From the NCBI RefSeq assembly GCF_011405515.1, contig NZ_AP022671.1:1364001-1428000 (forward strand): DNA of 64,000 nucleotides, written 5' to 3'. The notes under the pieces are model-generated. The model was not told where the DNA came from, ran no database searches, and was given only the letters and a program-made list of their open reading frames with translations. The position numbers and the translations under genes were made by a program. Of the stretch, positions 16,837 to 28,479 are shown one piece after another. The first letter of the stretch is position 1, and each line of letters opens with the position of its first letter. This DNA is from Nitrospira sp. KM1 (GTDB taxonomy: Bacteria; Nitrospirota; Nitrospiria; Nitrospirales; Nitrospiraceae).

Positions 16837-18333
16837 CTAGCCTTCTTCTCCCACGAGTTTTAAGAAGAGATCCTCATAGAATCTGGCCGATCGCGCCCAC
16901 GAGACATCGGCTCTCATACCCGCATCGATCACCCTATTCCAGATTTCCTTTGTCCGATACACCTCCGCGGCTTCCAGCAAGGCGGCTAGGAGAGACTCAG
17001 AAGTTGCACTAGCCAGGTGAAAGCCATTCGCTTTCGGCGAAGACTTTGCTTTTTGATTGAAAGGAATTACCGTGTCCGCCAACCCACCCGTCTTCGTCAC
17101 GACCGGAACCGTACCATAACGCAAACTGTACATCTGGCTGAGGCCGCAGGGTTCGTAACGGGAGGGCATGATGAACATGTCCGCTCCTCCCTCAATACGG
17201 TGGGCAAGCTTCTCATCAAATCCAATGTAAAGTCCCATACGATCGGGGTAACGCTTCTGAGCCTCACGAAAAGCCGTCTCATGAGCCGGGTCTCCTGTAC
17301 CCAAGACGATCAACTGCACATCGTAAGATAGAAACTTGGGAATAATGGCCTCCAGAAGATCCAAGCCTTTCTGAGAAGACAACCTCGCAATCACCGCAAA
17401 CACAGGAACCGGTATTTCAGGAAGAGAGAACTCTCGTTGAAGTGCCAGCTTGCAGGCGCCTTTACCCTCGCGTTCATCCGCCGAATAATTGGCAGCAAGA
17501 AAAGGGTCAGTCGCTGGATTCCATCGCTCACTGTCGATCCCATTGAGAATCCCATACAGTTGGTCTTGACGGTTCCTCAAGACTCCTTCGAGGCCAAAAC
17601 CGAATTCTGGCGAAAGAATCTCTCTTGCGTAAGAAGGGCTGACAGTCGTAATCCGATCGGTAAAAATAATCCCTCCCTTCAAGAGATTAACTGAATCATA
17701 GAATTCCAAACCGGCAGGGCTGAACAGTTCCGAAGGAAGCCCTGTTCCAGTGAACTGTATTCCTGGGAATATTCCCTGATAGCCAACGTTGTGGAGCGTC
17801 AAAACCGTCTTCACATTCTGAATTTCACTGCGATGGCGGTCGACAGTCTTCAGGTATACGGCGCACAGAGCGGTTTGCCAGTCGTGAACGTGCAGCACAT
17901 CCGTCTGCCAGGCCCTTTCTCCGGCAAGGTATGCCATCACCTCGATCACGGCACGCGAAAACCAGGCGAATCTGTTTAAATTGTCCGGATAGTCGGCCCC
18001 GTGTTCTTGATACAGCCCGGAACGATCGAAAAATCGATCATGGCGGCAAGTCCAAACGCGAACGGTCGAATCTCCAAAACCGGTTTGGATCACGTCTTCT
18101 TCAATTTCGGATTCTTCTGTCCCTTCCGCGGTCGCAATAGGGAGACGTGCTATGCTGCGAAATCGCCGCCCCGAATCAGCGACCGATCGATATTTCGGCA
18201 GCAGCAGGATGACGTCGTGGCCCAACTTGGCAAGTTCCTGCGGCAAGGCACCGGTCACATCGGCCAAGCCTCCCGTTTTTGCATATGGAACGGCTTCCGA
18301 GGCGGCCATAACAATGTGTAATCGCTGTTTCAC
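16837..18333 (-). CDS. glgA: Glycogen (starch) synthase, GT5
   Basis: 498 aa with a GTG start at 18333. The open frame reaches 18435 but would run into the upstream lipoprotein gene, and the protein proper begins MKQRLHIVMAASEAVPYAKT. The ADP-glucose-binding KTGGLAD is at 19-25, and the C-terminal PSRYEPCGLSQMYSLRYGT contains the conserved Glu region. It extends alpha-1,4-glucan chains from ADP-glucose (or UDP-glucose). No other glg gene is next to it. Confidence 0.93.
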   Translation of the reverse strand: MKQRLHIVMAASEAVPYAKTGGLADVTGALPQELAKLGHDVILLLPKYRSVADSGRRFRSIARLPIATAEGTEESEIEEDVIQTGFGDSTVRVWTCRHDRFFDRSGLYQEHGADYPDNLNRFAWFSRAVIEVMAYLAGERAWQTDVLHVHDWQTALCAVYLKTVDRHRSEIQNVKTVLTLHNVGYQGIFPGIQFTGTGLPSELFSPAGLEFYDSVNLLKGGIIFTDRITTVSPSYAREILSPEFGFGLEGVLRNRQDQLYGILNGIDSERWNPATDPFLAANYSADEREGKGACKLALQREFSLPEIPVPVFAVIARLSSQKGLDLLEAIIPKFLSYDVQLIVLGTGDPAHETAFREAQKRYPDRMGLYIGFDEKLAHRIEGGADMFIMPSRYEPCGLSQMYSLRYGTVPVVTKTGGLADTVIPFNQKAKSSPKANGFHLASATSESLLAALLEAAEVYRTKEIWNRVIDAGMRADVSWARSARFYEDLFLKLVGEEG

Positions 18334-18352
18334 GAATGCTCTGGAGGGGAAA

Positions 18353-18805
18353 TTACCGGGAAGGTGCCGTTTCAAGTTTGGTTTTGAATTTATCTTCGTA
18401 CTGCCATCCGCGGCCGATTGCGTGGAGCTGAGCACCGCTGAGCGCTTCTTTATAGACCAACCTTTCGTCTAAAAATACGACGAGCCATCCGCGATCGGGA
18501 TAGGCCAGGAACAGTGCCTCTCCTGTTTCGACGTCGGCATCCCAGCCCCGAGGAACTTCTCCAATTGCCAGCCTCGACCTCGGCATGAGCGAACCATCCT
18601 TCATGCCGAAAAACTGCATGAACTCAACCCGCTGGTAAGCGGGCATCCCCCAGACCCCGACAAAGGCTCTTGGCGTGAGTCTTTTGAGGACCAACTCGTT
18701 GTGACGAATGTGCTGCTCTTGCTCACTGAGAGGGGGCATACTTGAGCAACCGGCAAGAAGAGGGCCCATGAGCAACCAAACACCCAAAACAATTCCCGGC
18801 TTCAC
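18353..18805 (-). CDS. Putative lipoprotein, unknown function
   Basis: 150 aa. The signal peptide ends LLAGC (lipobox, residue C20). The mature part has the pattern RAFVGVWGMPAYQRVEFMQFF and GWLVVFLDERLVYKE, which looks like the small beta-rich SmpA/BamE-type outer-membrane lipoprotein fold, but identity is uncertain. It overlaps the DUF971 gene by 4 nt (ATGA). Confidence 0.65.
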   Translation of the reverse strand: MKPGIVLGVWLLMGPLLAGCSSMPPLSEQEQHIRHNELVLKRLTPRAFVGVWGMPAYQRVEFMQFFGMKDGSLMPRSRLAIGEVPRGWDADVETGEALFLAYPDRGWLVVFLDERLVYKEALSGAQLHAIGRGWQYEDKFKTKLETAPSR

Positions 18806-19188
18806 AAGAGTCTCCGGCTTTTCACTTCAGCAGGCTTCACCGGCTGACAGACATTGCATTGGCAGAGACGTCGCAGGAGTTGATAGGAATAGATTCCAGT
18901 ATCGTGCCCATCGCTCCACTTAAATTGGAGCGCATATCGCCCGACCGGTTCTATATCCTGCAACATAATCAGTAGCGGCACATCGTCGGCATTGATCCTT
19001 CGTGCACCAGTCCATTCGTCGACACAGGCTGCGCAAGGACACTGCTGCCGCAAATATCGGACCGGGTAGACGGCACGATGGCCATCGCTCCACTCTATGC
19101 CCAACACGCCCTTCTCCACCCAAGACATGTCCCTCGGTTCCAAGACTGCTTCGGATTTGTCCAAGTCTGCCCTCGCTCGTATGATCAA
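18802..19188 (-). CDS. DUF971 protein (gamma-butyrobetaine hydroxylase-like N-terminal domain)
   Basis: 128 aa. The domain is seen as LGIEWSDGHRAVYPVRYLRQ, CPCAACVDEWTGAR, and QFKWSDGHDTGIYSYQLLR, ending in a Cys pair (CQCNVC). Stand-alone DUF971 proteins often sit near Mrp/Fe-S genes; their function is not established. The start is 3 nt after recO; an internal ATG at 19128 would still keep the whole domain. Confidence 0.8.
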   Translation of the reverse strand: MIIRARADLDKSEAVLEPRDMSWVEKGVLGIEWSDGHRAVYPVRYLRQQCPCAACVDEWTGARRINADDVPLLIMLQDIEPVGRYALQFKWSDGHDTGIYSYQLLRRLCQCNVCQPVKPAEVKSRRLL

Positions 19189-19191
19189 TCG

Positions 19192-19944
19192 TCATGAGAA
19201 CGGTGAGAGAAAGTTTACAGGAGGAAGCCGCTTGCCGGCCACTATCGTCACATACCCTTCGATCGCCTCTTCGACTTCATATCTCACTTGACCCGCAGCC
19301 TTGAGTCTCGTGATCATTCCCGGGGCAAGCTGCAATGCTTGCTGAAGAAACGCCACACTCCCACGGGAGAGTGATACACATCGAGCATGCTGCCCCGCCG
19401 CACAGGTCGCACAGACCAGGCCGCCCGAGACGGGAGAGAATTGAATTTCTTGGCTGACTCGGGTCTTTCCACAGACGGCGCAGTGATCCGTTTGTGGACG
19501 GAAGCCCGTCAGACCTAACAATCGAATTTGGAATAACAACGCCGTCAGTGACGGATCGGTGCTCTCAACAAGTGAATACAGCCCCCGCTCCAGCGTTTCA
19601 TACAGTTGGAGATCCGCGTCGCCGTCCGGCGTCACTGCGCCAACGACGTTCGCCATTCGTGAGGCCGCCGCCATGAGATCCAGGTCTTCGCGGAACCGCA
19701 TGAAAGGCTCCACCAGATCAACCTGCGTGATCCGATAGAGCGAATCTCCTGATTTTTCGAAAAGATTCAATTCACAAATGACCAGGGGTTCGAGCGCAGC
19801 GCCCAACCGGCTTTTCAACCGCCGGGCTCCCCTCGCCACCCCGCGAATTTTTCCTATCTCCCTCGTATAACACGTGACAATGCGGTCGGCTTCTCCCCAC
19901 TTTCGACTTTTGAGGGTAATGGCCCGCGTCTTGATCAATGGCAT
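19192..19944 (-). CDS. recO: DNA repair protein RecO
   Basis: 250 aa. The N-terminal OB fold (MPLIKTRAITLKSRKWGEAD) and the middle zinc-finger Cys set (CAVCGKT about 156 and CATCAAGQHARC about 181) are typical of RecO, the mediator that loads RecA with RecR. It is the last gene of a housekeeping series that includes mgtE and era. Confidence 0.93.
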   Translation of the reverse strand: MPLIKTRAITLKSRKWGEADRIVTCYTREIGKIRGVARGARRLKSRLGAALEPLVICELNLFEKSGDSLYRITQVDLVEPFMRFREDLDLMAAASRMANVVGAVTPDGDADLQLYETLERGLYSLVESTDPSLTALLFQIRLLGLTGFRPQTDHCAVCGKTRVSQEIQFSPVSGGLVCATCAAGQHARCVSLSRGSVAFLQQALQLAPGMITRLKAAGQVRYEVEEAIEGYVTIVAGKRLPPVNFLSPFS

Positions 19945-19993
19945 AGTCGCAACATCGAGGCAGGAAGCAATATACCACGCGCCAGTTAATTGA

Positions 19994-21460
19994 TTATCGG
20001 AGGTACTGCATGAACAGTGTCGATAGGCTGAGATAGATGGTGATGCCCGTGATGTCGTTGGCCGTCGTCACAAACGGTCCGGCCGCAACGGCAGGATCGA
20101 CTCCCATGCGTTTGAGGAAAATGGGCATAAACGTGGCCATACTCGTCGAAACCAGAAATGCGGTAATGAGTGACACTCCCACGACCACCCCGAGAAATCC
20201 CTGATGCCAGATCCACCCCACTAACGATAAAATCATGCCGCACGCAATCCCCATCAACAGACCGATTTTCACCTCACGAAGGAACACGGCCCGGACGTCG
20301 TTCACCTCGACTAATCCGGTCGCTAACCCTCGAATGATGAGGGTAGAAGACTGCAGACCTACATTTCCACCCATGGCGGCGATGACAGGAATAAAGCTCA
20401 CGATCGCCACCACTTCTTGAATGGTATAGCGAAACTCCCACAGGATGGCCCCGGACAGAAGACTTCCAACGAGATTGGTAAACAGCCAGGGCAGTCGAAC
20501 CTTGGCTGCCGCAAGGCTGGAGGACCTCGACGCGGCCTCCTGTTCCACCGCTCCGGCCATCTTCATCATGTCTTCCGTGGCTTCCTCGCGGATGACGTCA
20601 ACCACGTCATCGACCGTAATGATCCCCACCAGCACCCCTTCCTTATCGACCACCGGGATAGCCAGCAGATTATAGCTCGCCACCTGTCTGGCCACTTCCT
20701 CTTGATCCATGTCCACCGACACGCTGATCACGTCCCGTGTGGCAATATTTTTCAGCGGTGTGGCGGGCGGCACGGTCAGAAGTTGCCGCAATGACAAGAC
20801 TCCGACAAGATGCTCGTCCCGATCGGTGACGTAGATGTAGAACACCATTTCGGCATCCGTGGCCTCTTGAAGGCGTCGGATCGCATCTTGAGCCGTTGCA
20901 TCCTCCGACAACGAGAAAAACTCCGTTGTCATGATGGCCCCTGCCGTATCCTTTGGATACTTCAGGATGTCGGCAATCTCGGTCGAATCCTCGGTCCGCA
21001 TGAGCGACAGGATTTCTTTTGCCCGCTCTTCCGGCAATACGCCAAGGATGTACGCGACGTCGTCGGGACCCAGATCTTTGATGAGCCATGCGATATCCGA
21101 CTGCAGAAGGTCTGCCAGCACCTGGGTGATGCTATCGATGTCGAGTTCGCTCAAAACCTGCCCGCGTTTCGAATCGCCCCGGACCAGCTCAAATACCTCT
21201 CGTTTTTCCTTTGGGGACGACAGGTGGTTGATCACTCTGGCGACATCAGCGGGATGCATCCGCCCCAACATCTTGGCCAGGTTGGTAATGGCGCCCCGGC
21301 GCAGGAGTCGCTGGACCGAAAGGAGGACGATGTCCGATTTCGTCTGCCCTTTGTCGGCCTGCTCCCGAATCGTCTCACGCAGGAGATCTTTATCTCCGGC
21401 ACGCGGACGCGGCTCGGCGGCGCGGACCTCTTGCGGCTTTTCAGTGGGCTGCATCACCAT
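19994..21460 (-). CDS. mgtE: MgtE-family magnesium transporter
   Basis: 488 aa with the MgtE plan: an N-terminal superhelical domain (MgtE_N), two CBS domains (about 210-330, e.g. DRDEHLVGVLSLRQLL and DKEGVLVGIITVDDVVDVI) and about five membrane helices with the conserved PVIAAMGGNVGLQSSTL pore segment. It is an Mg2+/Co2+ channel gated by cytoplasmic Mg2+. The ATG at 21460 overlaps the era stop by one base (TGATG), so I preferred it to the TTG one codon upstream. Confidence 0.93.
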   Translation of the reverse strand: MVMQPTEKPQEVRAAEPRPRAGDKDLLRETIREQADKGQTKSDIVLLSVQRLLRRGAITNLAKMLGRMHPADVARVINHLSSPKEKREVFELVRGDSKRGQVLSELDIDSITQVLADLLQSDIAWLIKDLGPDDVAYILGVLPEERAKEILSLMRTEDSTEIADILKYPKDTAGAIMTTEFFSLSEDATAQDAIRRLQEATDAEMVFYIYVTDRDEHLVGVLSLRQLLTVPPATPLKNIATRDVISVSVDMDQEEVARQVASYNLLAIPVVDKEGVLVGIITVDDVVDVIREEATEDMMKMAGAVEQEAASRSSSLAAAKVRLPWLFTNLVGSLLSGAILWEFRYTIQEVVAIVSFIPVIAAMGGNVGLQSSTLIIRGLATGLVEVNDVRAVFLREVKIGLLMGIACGMILSLVGWIWHQGFLGVVVGVSLITAFLVSTSMATFMPIFLKRMGVDPAVAAGPFVTTANDITGITIYLSLSTLFMQYLR

Positions 21461-22344
21461 CAATATCCCAATTCGATCAAGGCGTGCTCGTCCTCACGCC
21501 ACGCCTCCCGGACTTTGACCCAGAGCTGGAGAAACACTTTCATTCCGAAGACCCGTTCCATATCGAGGCGAGCTTCCATACCAACGGATTTCAATCGTTC
21601 TCCATGCTTACCAATGACGATCGCTTTATGCGACTCCCGTTCGACAAGGATCGATGCACTGATCCGCGCCAGCGACCCCTCTTCCACAAACTGGTCGATC
21701 TCTACGGCGATAGAGTAAGGAATTTCCTCATGCGTCTGACGCAGAAGTTTTTCTCGAACCATTTCTGCGGCCAGCGTGCGCATCGACTGATCGGTAATCG
21801 TCTCCTCATCATACACCGCATCGCCTTCCGGCAGATGCGACATGGTCACCGTGACCAATCGCGCAATATTATCTCCGGTCTCCGCCGACACCGGAACGAC
21901 TTCAGTCCATGCATACAGTTTGGCGTAGGTTTCAATCACCGGCAATAGCTTCATCTTGTTCACAAGATCGATCTTGTTCAAGACCAGGATGACCGGGCGA
22001 GCATGTTTCTGAATGGCCGCCTTCACATGGTCGAGCACCATGAGATCACCGGGCCCCGGCAAATGTGCGGCTTCCATCAACACAAACAAGAGATCCGCTC
22101 CTTCGAGAGTTTCCACGGTCGTCCGGACCATGCGTCGATTGAGCAGGTGTTCCGGCTTATGGATTCCGGGAGTATCCAGTACCGCAATTTGGGCGTCGGG
22201 CCCATGGATGACCCCCAGGATCCTGGTCCGAGTCGTCTGAGGCTTTTCAGAAACAATGGCAATCTTTTCCCGAAGGAGCCGATTGAGTAACGTGGACTTT
22301 CCCACGTTCGATCGTCCGATCAATGCGACAGTGCCGAATTTCAT
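21460..22344 (-). CDS. era: GTPase Era
   Basis: 294 aa. G1 GRSNVGKST (10-18), G2 region KPQTTRTRILG, G3 DTPGIH (about 58-63), G4 NKIDL (about 121) and a C-terminal KH domain (VIGKHGERLKSVG) are all visible. Era binds the 3' end of 16S rRNA and helps 30S assembly. It couples to mgtE by TGATG. Confidence 0.95.
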   Translation of the reverse strand: MKFGTVALIGRSNVGKSTLLNRLLREKIAIVSEKPQTTRTRILGVIHGPDAQIAVLDTPGIHKPEHLLNRRMVRTTVETLEGADLLFVLMEAAHLPGPGDLMVLDHVKAAIQKHARPVILVLNKIDLVNKMKLLPVIETYAKLYAWTEVVPVSAETGDNIARLVTVTMSHLPEGDAVYDEETITDQSMRTLAAEMVREKLLRQTHEEIPYSIAVEIDQFVEEGSLARISASILVERESHKAIVIGKHGERLKSVGMEARLDMERVFGMKVFLQLWVKVREAWREDEHALIELGY

Positions 22345-22348
22345 TGGC

Positions 22349-22699
22349 TCACGGTCTTGTCCGGTCCGGCCGATCGTCCGGAACCAATTGGTAGACCGTC
22401 TCCCCCTTGCGAACGTAACCGAGCTGTTCCCGGGCCAACTGCTCGATCCTTAGCGGATCGCGCTCGAGACGCTCGATATCCGCTTTCAACAAACGCGTGG
22501 ACCGTTCCAGGTCCAGGATCTCCGATTCCAACTGGCTCGCGTGCTCGCGCATTGAGACAAACCGCGGCACGCCCATTTCCCCGAAGCACAATGCAAGGAG
22601 CAGAAGAAGACACACTCCGGCGCCGGCATAGTGTGACCATGTCACAAGACGCCGCTGCCAGTGCAGCCATTCCTTCCCACGATTTTGTTTGATAATCAT
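22349..22699 (-). CDS. FtsB/DivIC-family septum formation initiator
   Basis: 116 aa. One membrane helix (about 23-43) is followed by a coiled coil (residues 50-82: REHASQLESEILDLERSTRL). It ends with the family-typical REQLGYVRKGETVYQLV. It is a bitopic divisome protein acting with FtsL/FtsQ. Between eno and era, as in many Nitrospirota-like chromosomes (from memory, not checked). Confidence 0.85.
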   Translation of the reverse strand: MIIKQNRGKEWLHWQRRLVTWSHYAGAGVCLLLLLALCFGEMGVPRFVSMREHASQLESEILDLERSTRLLKADIERLERDPLRIEQLAREQLGYVRKGETVYQLVPDDRPDRTRP

Positions 22700-22763
22700 C
22701 TGCCGCCCGCCGTCATGCCATCAGGTCCCGACATAGTGGTATTGCGCCGCGCGCGCCGTTCAG

Positions 22764-24074
<1,311 letters not shown>

Positions 24075-24089
24075 CTAAGAAGCGATCGA

Positions 24090-25532
24090 TTACACGCTCA
24101 GTTTTCTTTTTAACAACTCGTTCACTTTGCCTGGGTTGGCCTTTCCGGCGCTGGCTTTCATGACCTGCCCGACCAGAAACCCCAATACCTGCTGTTTGCC
24201 CTCTTTGAACTGAGAGGCTTGCGCCGGGTGGCGCTCGAGGACATCCTCAACGATCTTTTCCAGCGTCTCCTCATCGGAGACCTGGGTCAGACCCCGCTCT
24301 TCAACGATCTGTTCGGCGCTCTTCCCGCTCGTGAACAGATCCGGAAATATTTCACGCGCGGCTTTCAAGCTCACCGTTCCGCTCTCGACCATATTCAAGA
24401 GGCTCACCAAACGCTCGGGAGAGACCGGCGAGGTCTCAAACGATCCGCCTGATTGGCGCACCTCTCGAGTCAGTTCACCCATGACCCAGTTGCTGACCGT
24501 TTTGGGATGATCGAACAGTCTCACCGTCCGTTCGAAATAGTCCGCAATGCCTTTGGATGCCGTCAACATGGCCGCGTCCGATTCGGGAAGACCGTACTCG
24601 CTGACAAATCGGTTCGTTCGATTTCCCGGCAGTTCCGGGACCGTCGCCCTGTAGCTCTCGATCCACTCTTTCTCGAGATCAAGCGGGAGGAGGTCCGGAT
24701 CGGGGAAGTACCGATAATCGTGCGCTTCCTCTTTGCTCCGCATCACCGCCGTCTCCCCGCGGTCCAGATTCCACAACCGGGTTTCCTGCTGGATTTTCCC
24801 GCCTTCGTTCAAGACCTTGGTCTGACGCTTCACCTCATACTCGATCGCGTCCTTCACAAATCGGAAAGAATTGATGTTCTTCAGTTCGACCTTGGTTCCG
24901 AATTCCTGCCGGCCCTGAGGCCTGAGCGATAAGTTGGGTTCGCATCGAAAACTGCCCTCTTCCATATTGCCGTCGCAGACCTCCAGATACATGAGGATGT
25001 CTCGAAGTCCCTTGAGGTAGGACACCGCCTCGTCGGCGGATCGCAGATCCGGTTCGGTCACGATTTCCAACAACGGCGTTCCGGCGCGGTTCAGATCGAC
25101 CCTGCTGCCTGTCGTTCCTGTGTCATGAACATTCTTTCCGGCATCTTCTTCAAGATGTGCACGCCTGATTCGGACACGTTTCTTGCCGGTCCCGGATACC
25201 ACTTCAATCCATCCATGTTCACAAATAGGAGACTCGTATTGGGAAATTTGATAGCCCTTGGGGAGATCCGGATAGAAGTAATTTTTTCGCGCGAACCGGT
25301 TGCGGGATCCGATCGTGCAGTTCAGGGCGAGACCGGCCCGCACGGCCATCTCAACCGCCGCCCGATTGACGACCGGAAGCGCACCCGGCAAACCGAGACA
25401 GACGGGGCAGGTCTGGCTGTTCGGAGGCCGCCCGAACGTCGTGGCACATCCGCAGAACATTTTCGATCGAGTGCGGAGCTGGGCGTGAACTTCAACCCCT
25501 ATCACAACCTCGTACGTCATGGGATGGGTCAT
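24090..25532 (-). CDS. gatB: Asp-tRNA(Asn)/Glu-tRNA(Gln) amidotransferase subunit B
   Basis: 480 aa. [13 protein letters not shown] opens the GatB fold; CGC and [13 protein letters not shown] hold the zinc-site Cys residues; the C-terminal YqeY/tail domain ends [19 protein letters not shown]. It binds mischarged tRNA and activates its side chain for amidation. The start overlaps the YtxH stop (ATGA). Confidence 0.96.
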   Translation of the reverse strand: MTHPMTYEVVIGVEVHAQLRTRSKMFCGCATTFGRPPNSQTCPVCLGLPGALPVVNRAAVEMAVRAGLALNCTIGSRNRFARKNYFYPDLPKGYQISQYESPICEHGWIEVVSGTGKKRVRIRRAHLEEDAGKNVHDTGTTGSRVDLNRAGTPLLEIVTEPDLRSADEAVSYLKGLRDILMYLEVCDGNMEEGSFRCEPNLSLRPQGRQEFGTKVELKNINSFRFVKDAIEYEVKRQTKVLNEGGKIQQETRLWNLDRGETAVMRSKEEAHDYRYFPDPDLLPLDLEKEWIESYRATVPELPGNRTNRFVSEYGLPESDAAMLTASKGIADYFERTVRLFDHPKTVSNWVMGELTREVRQSGGSFETSPVSPERLVSLLNMVESGTVSLKAAREIFPDLFTSGKSAEQIVEERGLTQVSDEETLEKIVEDVLERHPAQASQFKEGKQQVLGFLVGQVMKASAGKANPGKVNELLKRKLSV

Positions 25533-25840
25533 CCATCGTTCCGCATGCGGTCCCGTTCATGCTGCATCGCTTCTCGTCCCGCTTCAAATGCTTCTCGCAA
25601 GACTGATTTTTTCGCCTGGACGAATTCTTTGCCCTCATCGATAATTTCCTCGAGCGCTTCCCCGGCGCGTCCGGCCAGATCATGCAGGTCTCCTTCCGCC
25701 CTGCGCGCATAGCCGCGCAACTGCTCACGCGACTCACGCCCCGACTGCGGAGCCAAGAGCAATGCAGCGACGGCACCCAGCGCCGCCCCGGTCAAAAACG
25801 ACAACACTACACCCGTTGACGACCCGCGATCATCCCCCAT
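25529..25840 (-). CDS. YtxH-like membrane protein
   Basis: 103 aa. One N-terminal glycine-rich helix ([27 protein letters not shown]) is typical of YtxH, followed by a charged coil. The ATG at 25840 has AAGGAGG 8 nt upstream, so I chose it over 25876. It overlaps the DUF948 gene by 11 nt. Function unknown; general-stress proteins in Firmicutes carry the domain. Confidence 0.75.
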   Translation of the reverse strand: MGDDRGSSTGVVLSFLTGAALGAVAALLLAPQSGRESREQLRGYARRAEGDLHDLAGRAGEALEEIIDEGKEFVQAKKSVLREAFEAGREAMQHERDRMRNDG

Positions 25841-26234
25841 TGTGTGGTCCTCCTTGTTGATACCGTTCTCGAACAAACTGCGCCGCAGCCCTAAGGCCGG
25901 CCACCATGCTCACGACATTTCCCAGCAGCGTGCCGCTGGATCCTCGGACCACGTCATGCACCTGCTGGACGGACTCTCCGACCTCACCAACGGCATGTAG
26001 AAGCACCGAGGCGTGTTCGACACCATCACGCGCCTGGCCGGTCAACGCACTCACGTTTTGACTTACGGCACGAAGTTCGCTTATGAGCAGAGGCACTTCG
26101 ACACCGAGTCGCTTCACCAACTGCTCCGACTCCGCGGCGGTCTTCCGGAGTTGCACCAAGACGGGAATCAGACAACCAACCAACACCGCAAAGGCCAGAG
26201 CAGCCAGAAGAGCGGCGATTTCCAGAAAGGTCAT
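25830..26234 (-). CDS. DUF948-like membrane protein
   Basis: 134 aa. One N-terminal membrane helix (4-27) is followed by an amphipathic region with heptad character (ESEQLVKRLGVEVPLLISEL, QNVSALTGQARDGVEHASVL), as in DUF948/YtxG. It pairs with the YtxH gene downstream. Function unknown. Confidence 0.7.
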   Translation of the reverse strand: MTFLEIAALLAALAFAVLVGCLIPVLVQLRKTAAESEQLVKRLGVEVPLLISELRAVSQNVSALTGQARDGVEHASVLLHAVGEVGESVQQVHDVVRGSSGTLLGNVVSMVAGLRAAAQFVRERYQQGGPHNGG

Positions 26235-26266
26235 GAGGGTTCCCGACTGTCAACCGGATAGACCGG

Positions 26267-27733
26267 TCAACGGATGACGGCTCTCTTCAGATGCCACTGC
26301 GTGGATTGCTCATAGGCATGAGCGGCCCGAAACATGGTTTCCTCTTCGAACGCCCGGCCGATCAACTGCAAACCAATCGGCAGTCCCGTCCTGCTGAACC
26401 CGCAGGGCAAGGCGATAGCCGGAAGACCGGCAAGGTTCACCGATATCGTAAAGATGTCCGACAAATACATCTGAAGCGGATCTTCGCTTTTCTCACCCAG
26501 CTTGAACGCAGGAGTGGGCGTCACGGGCGTGGCGATAAGATCCACCTCTTGAAATGCGTCCGCGAAATCCTGACAGATCAAGGTCCTGACGGCCTGCGCC
26601 TTTCCATAGTAGGCATCGTAATATCCGGAACTCAGTGCATACGTGCCCAGCATGATCCGGCGCTTGACCTCCGGTCCGAAGCCTTCCTGTCTGGTCTTCA
26701 TGTACAGGTCCAACAGGTCCTTGGTTTCCTTCGCCCGCAGGCCGAACTTGACACCGTCGAATCTGGCGAGATTTGAACTGGCTTCCGCCGTCGCCACCAC
26801 GTAATACACGGCGACCGCTGCATCGGTTCGCGGCAGCCGGATTTCTTTTATTTCACCGCCCAGTGATTTGAGTTCTTCAATGGCGGTCCGAACAGCAGTT
26901 TCCACCTCTGGATCCAAGCCTTCGGAGAAAAATTCTACCGGCACACCCACTTTGAGCTTCTTCAGATCCTTCCGTTTCAAGGCTTTCATATAGTCTGGAA
27001 CCGGGATGTCTGCGGACGTGGAGTCCATGGGATCATGGCCGGCGATCGCGCCAAGGAGATATGCGGCATCGGATACGTCTTTGGTAATGGGACCGATCTG
27101 ATCCAGTGAAGAGGCAAATGCGATCAATCCGTAACGGGACACGCGACCATACGTCGGTTTCACTCCGACGACACCGCAGAAGGCGGCAGGCTGTCGGATT
27201 GAGCCTCCCGTGTCCGATCCCAAGGCTGCCACGCATTCATCGGCCGCCACCGCAGCAGCCGAACCGCCACTCGAACCACCCGGCACGCACTGCACATTCC
27301 ATGGATTGCGACTCGGCCCGAATGCGGAATTTTCCGTCGACGATCCCATCGCGAACTCATCCAGGTTCGTTTTACCGAGAAGAAGGTAATCCTGCCCGCG
27401 CAGTTTCTTGACCACCGTCGCATCGTATGGCGGAAGGAAATCCCGCAACATACGGGAGGAGCACGTTGTCGGCACTCCCTCGGTGCACATATTGTCTTTA
27501 ATGGCAATCGGCATCCCTGTCATCGGCTTCGTCCGGCGCCACCCCTTGAGCTTGGCATCCAAGTCCGCCGCATGGCTCGCAATGGAATCCTTCGTCTGCA
27601 TCACGTACGCCTTTACCTTGGATTCGACTTGGCTGATGCGGAGCATGTAGCTGCGGACGATTTCCGACGCGGTGACTTCACCGGCAGTAAATTTCTTCTG
27701 CAACTCGCACAGGGTCAGCTTATGGATGGCCAT
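26267..27733 (-). CDS. gatA: Amidotransferase subunit A (glutamyl-tRNA amidotransferase, GatA)
   Basis: 488 aa. The amidase-signature catalytic triad is present: Lys in PIAIKDNM (about 77), Ser in [10 protein letters not shown] (about 152) and Ser in [12 protein letters not shown] (about 176). It hydrolyses Gln to supply ammonia to GatB. The ATG at 27733 overlaps the panD stop by one base (TGATG), so panD and gatA are translationally coupled. Confidence 0.96.
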   Translation of the reverse strand: MAIHKLTLCELQKKFTAGEVTASEIVRSYMLRISQVESKVKAYVMQTKDSIASHAADLDAKLKGWRRTKPMTGMPIAIKDNMCTEGVPTTCSSRMLRDFLPPYDATVVKKLRGQDYLLLGKTNLDEFAMGSSTENSAFGPSRNPWNVQCVPGGSSGGSAAAVAADECVAALGSDTGGSIRQPAAFCGVVGVKPTYGRVSRYGLIAFASSLDQIGPITKDVSDAAYLLGAIAGHDPMDSTSADIPVPDYMKALKRKDLKKLKVGVPVEFFSEGLDPEVETAVRTAIEELKSLGGEIKEIRLPRTDAAVAVYYVVATAEASSNLARFDGVKFGLRAKETKDLLDLYMKTRQEGFGPEVKRRIMLGTYALSSGYYDAYYGKAQAVRTLICQDFADAFQEVDLIATPVTPTPAFKLGEKSEDPLQMYLSDIFTISVNLAGLPAIALPCGFSRTGLPIGLQLIGRAFEEETMFRAAHAYEQSTQWHLKRAVIR

Positions 27734-28098
27734 CAACGCTTTTCCGTCGACTCGACGATGCGGTTTTTCTCGTTCACTCGAACGATCTTTGGGGCATGTC
27801 GCTTGATCTCTTCATCGCTATAATACTCGTAACAGAAGATGATGATCTGATCGCCCACTGCAGCCTTGCGAGCCGTCGGACCGTTCAGGACAATATCCCC
27901 ACTGCCCCTCCGGCCTTCAATCGCATAGGTCATGAAACGCTCCCCGTTGTTCAAGTTGGAGCAAATAATGGCCTCATAAGGCAGAATCGCCGCGGCCTCC
28001 ATCAGATCCTGATCGATCGTGAGACTACCTTCGTATTCGAGATATGCCCCGGTGACGGTCGCGCGGTGAATTTTGGAGCGCAGCATTTGTCGAAACAT
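27733..28098 (-). CDS. panD: Aspartate 1-decarboxylase (proenzyme)
   Basis: 121 aa. It opens [22 protein letters not shown]; the self-cleavage site is Gly24-Ser25 (YEGSLTID), which yields the pyruvoyl group. It makes beta-alanine for pantothenate/CoA. Its placing between gatC and gatA is unusual. Confidence 0.96.
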   Translation of the reverse strand: MFRQMLRSKIHRATVTGAYLEYEGSLTIDQDLMEAAAILPYEAIICSNLNNGERFMTYAIEGRRGSGDIVLNGPTARKAAVGDQIIIFCYEYYSDEEIKRHAPKIVRVNEKNRIVESTEKR

Positions 28099-28136
28099 TC
28101 CCAGTCAGACCTTTCCTTAATAATCGGGGCGTACCG

Positions 28137-28424
28137 TTATTCAATGATCTTAGGCACACTGAAACCATTGGCCTCACGTCGCGGCGCATTAGCCAGCGCC
28201 TGCTCCACCGACAAGGACGGGCGGACTTCGTCCTCTCTGAAGACGTTCACACGCGCTGGAACCGAGGAGGTCTGTTCAACGTTACCGGTATCGTACTGAT
28301 TGAGTGTTTGGACATGCGAGAGGATCTGACTCAACTGCTTGGCAAACACCTCCTTTTCAGCGTCGGTGACTTCCAAACGGGCGAGTTTCGCCACCTTCTC
28401 AACGTCCTGCTTCGTAATATTCAT
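28137..28424 (-). CDS. gatC: Asp-tRNA(Asn)/Glu-tRNA(Gln) amidotransferase subunit C
   Basis: 95 aa. VEKVAKLARLEVTDAEKEVF and ILSHVQTLNQYDTGNVEQTS are the GatC pattern; RREANGFSVPKIIE closes the protein. It stabilises the GatA-GatB complex. It leads the gatC-panD-gatA group. Confidence 0.94.
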   Translation of the reverse strand: MNITKQDVEKVAKLARLEVTDAEKEVFAKQLSQILSHVQTLNQYDTGNVEQTSSVPARVNVFREDEVRPSLSVEQALANAPRREANGFSVPKIIE

Positions 28425-28479
28425 CTATTAGCCATCTCCGCGAGGACATCGCGTCCTGCGCTCGTCCTGCTCGGTTTTA

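Noticed and set aside
28425-28479. glmS ribozyme or riboswitch before glmS or nearby
   Set aside because: The gap before glmS is only 7 nt on its own strand and this 55-bp gap lies after it; nothing fits the ribozyme.
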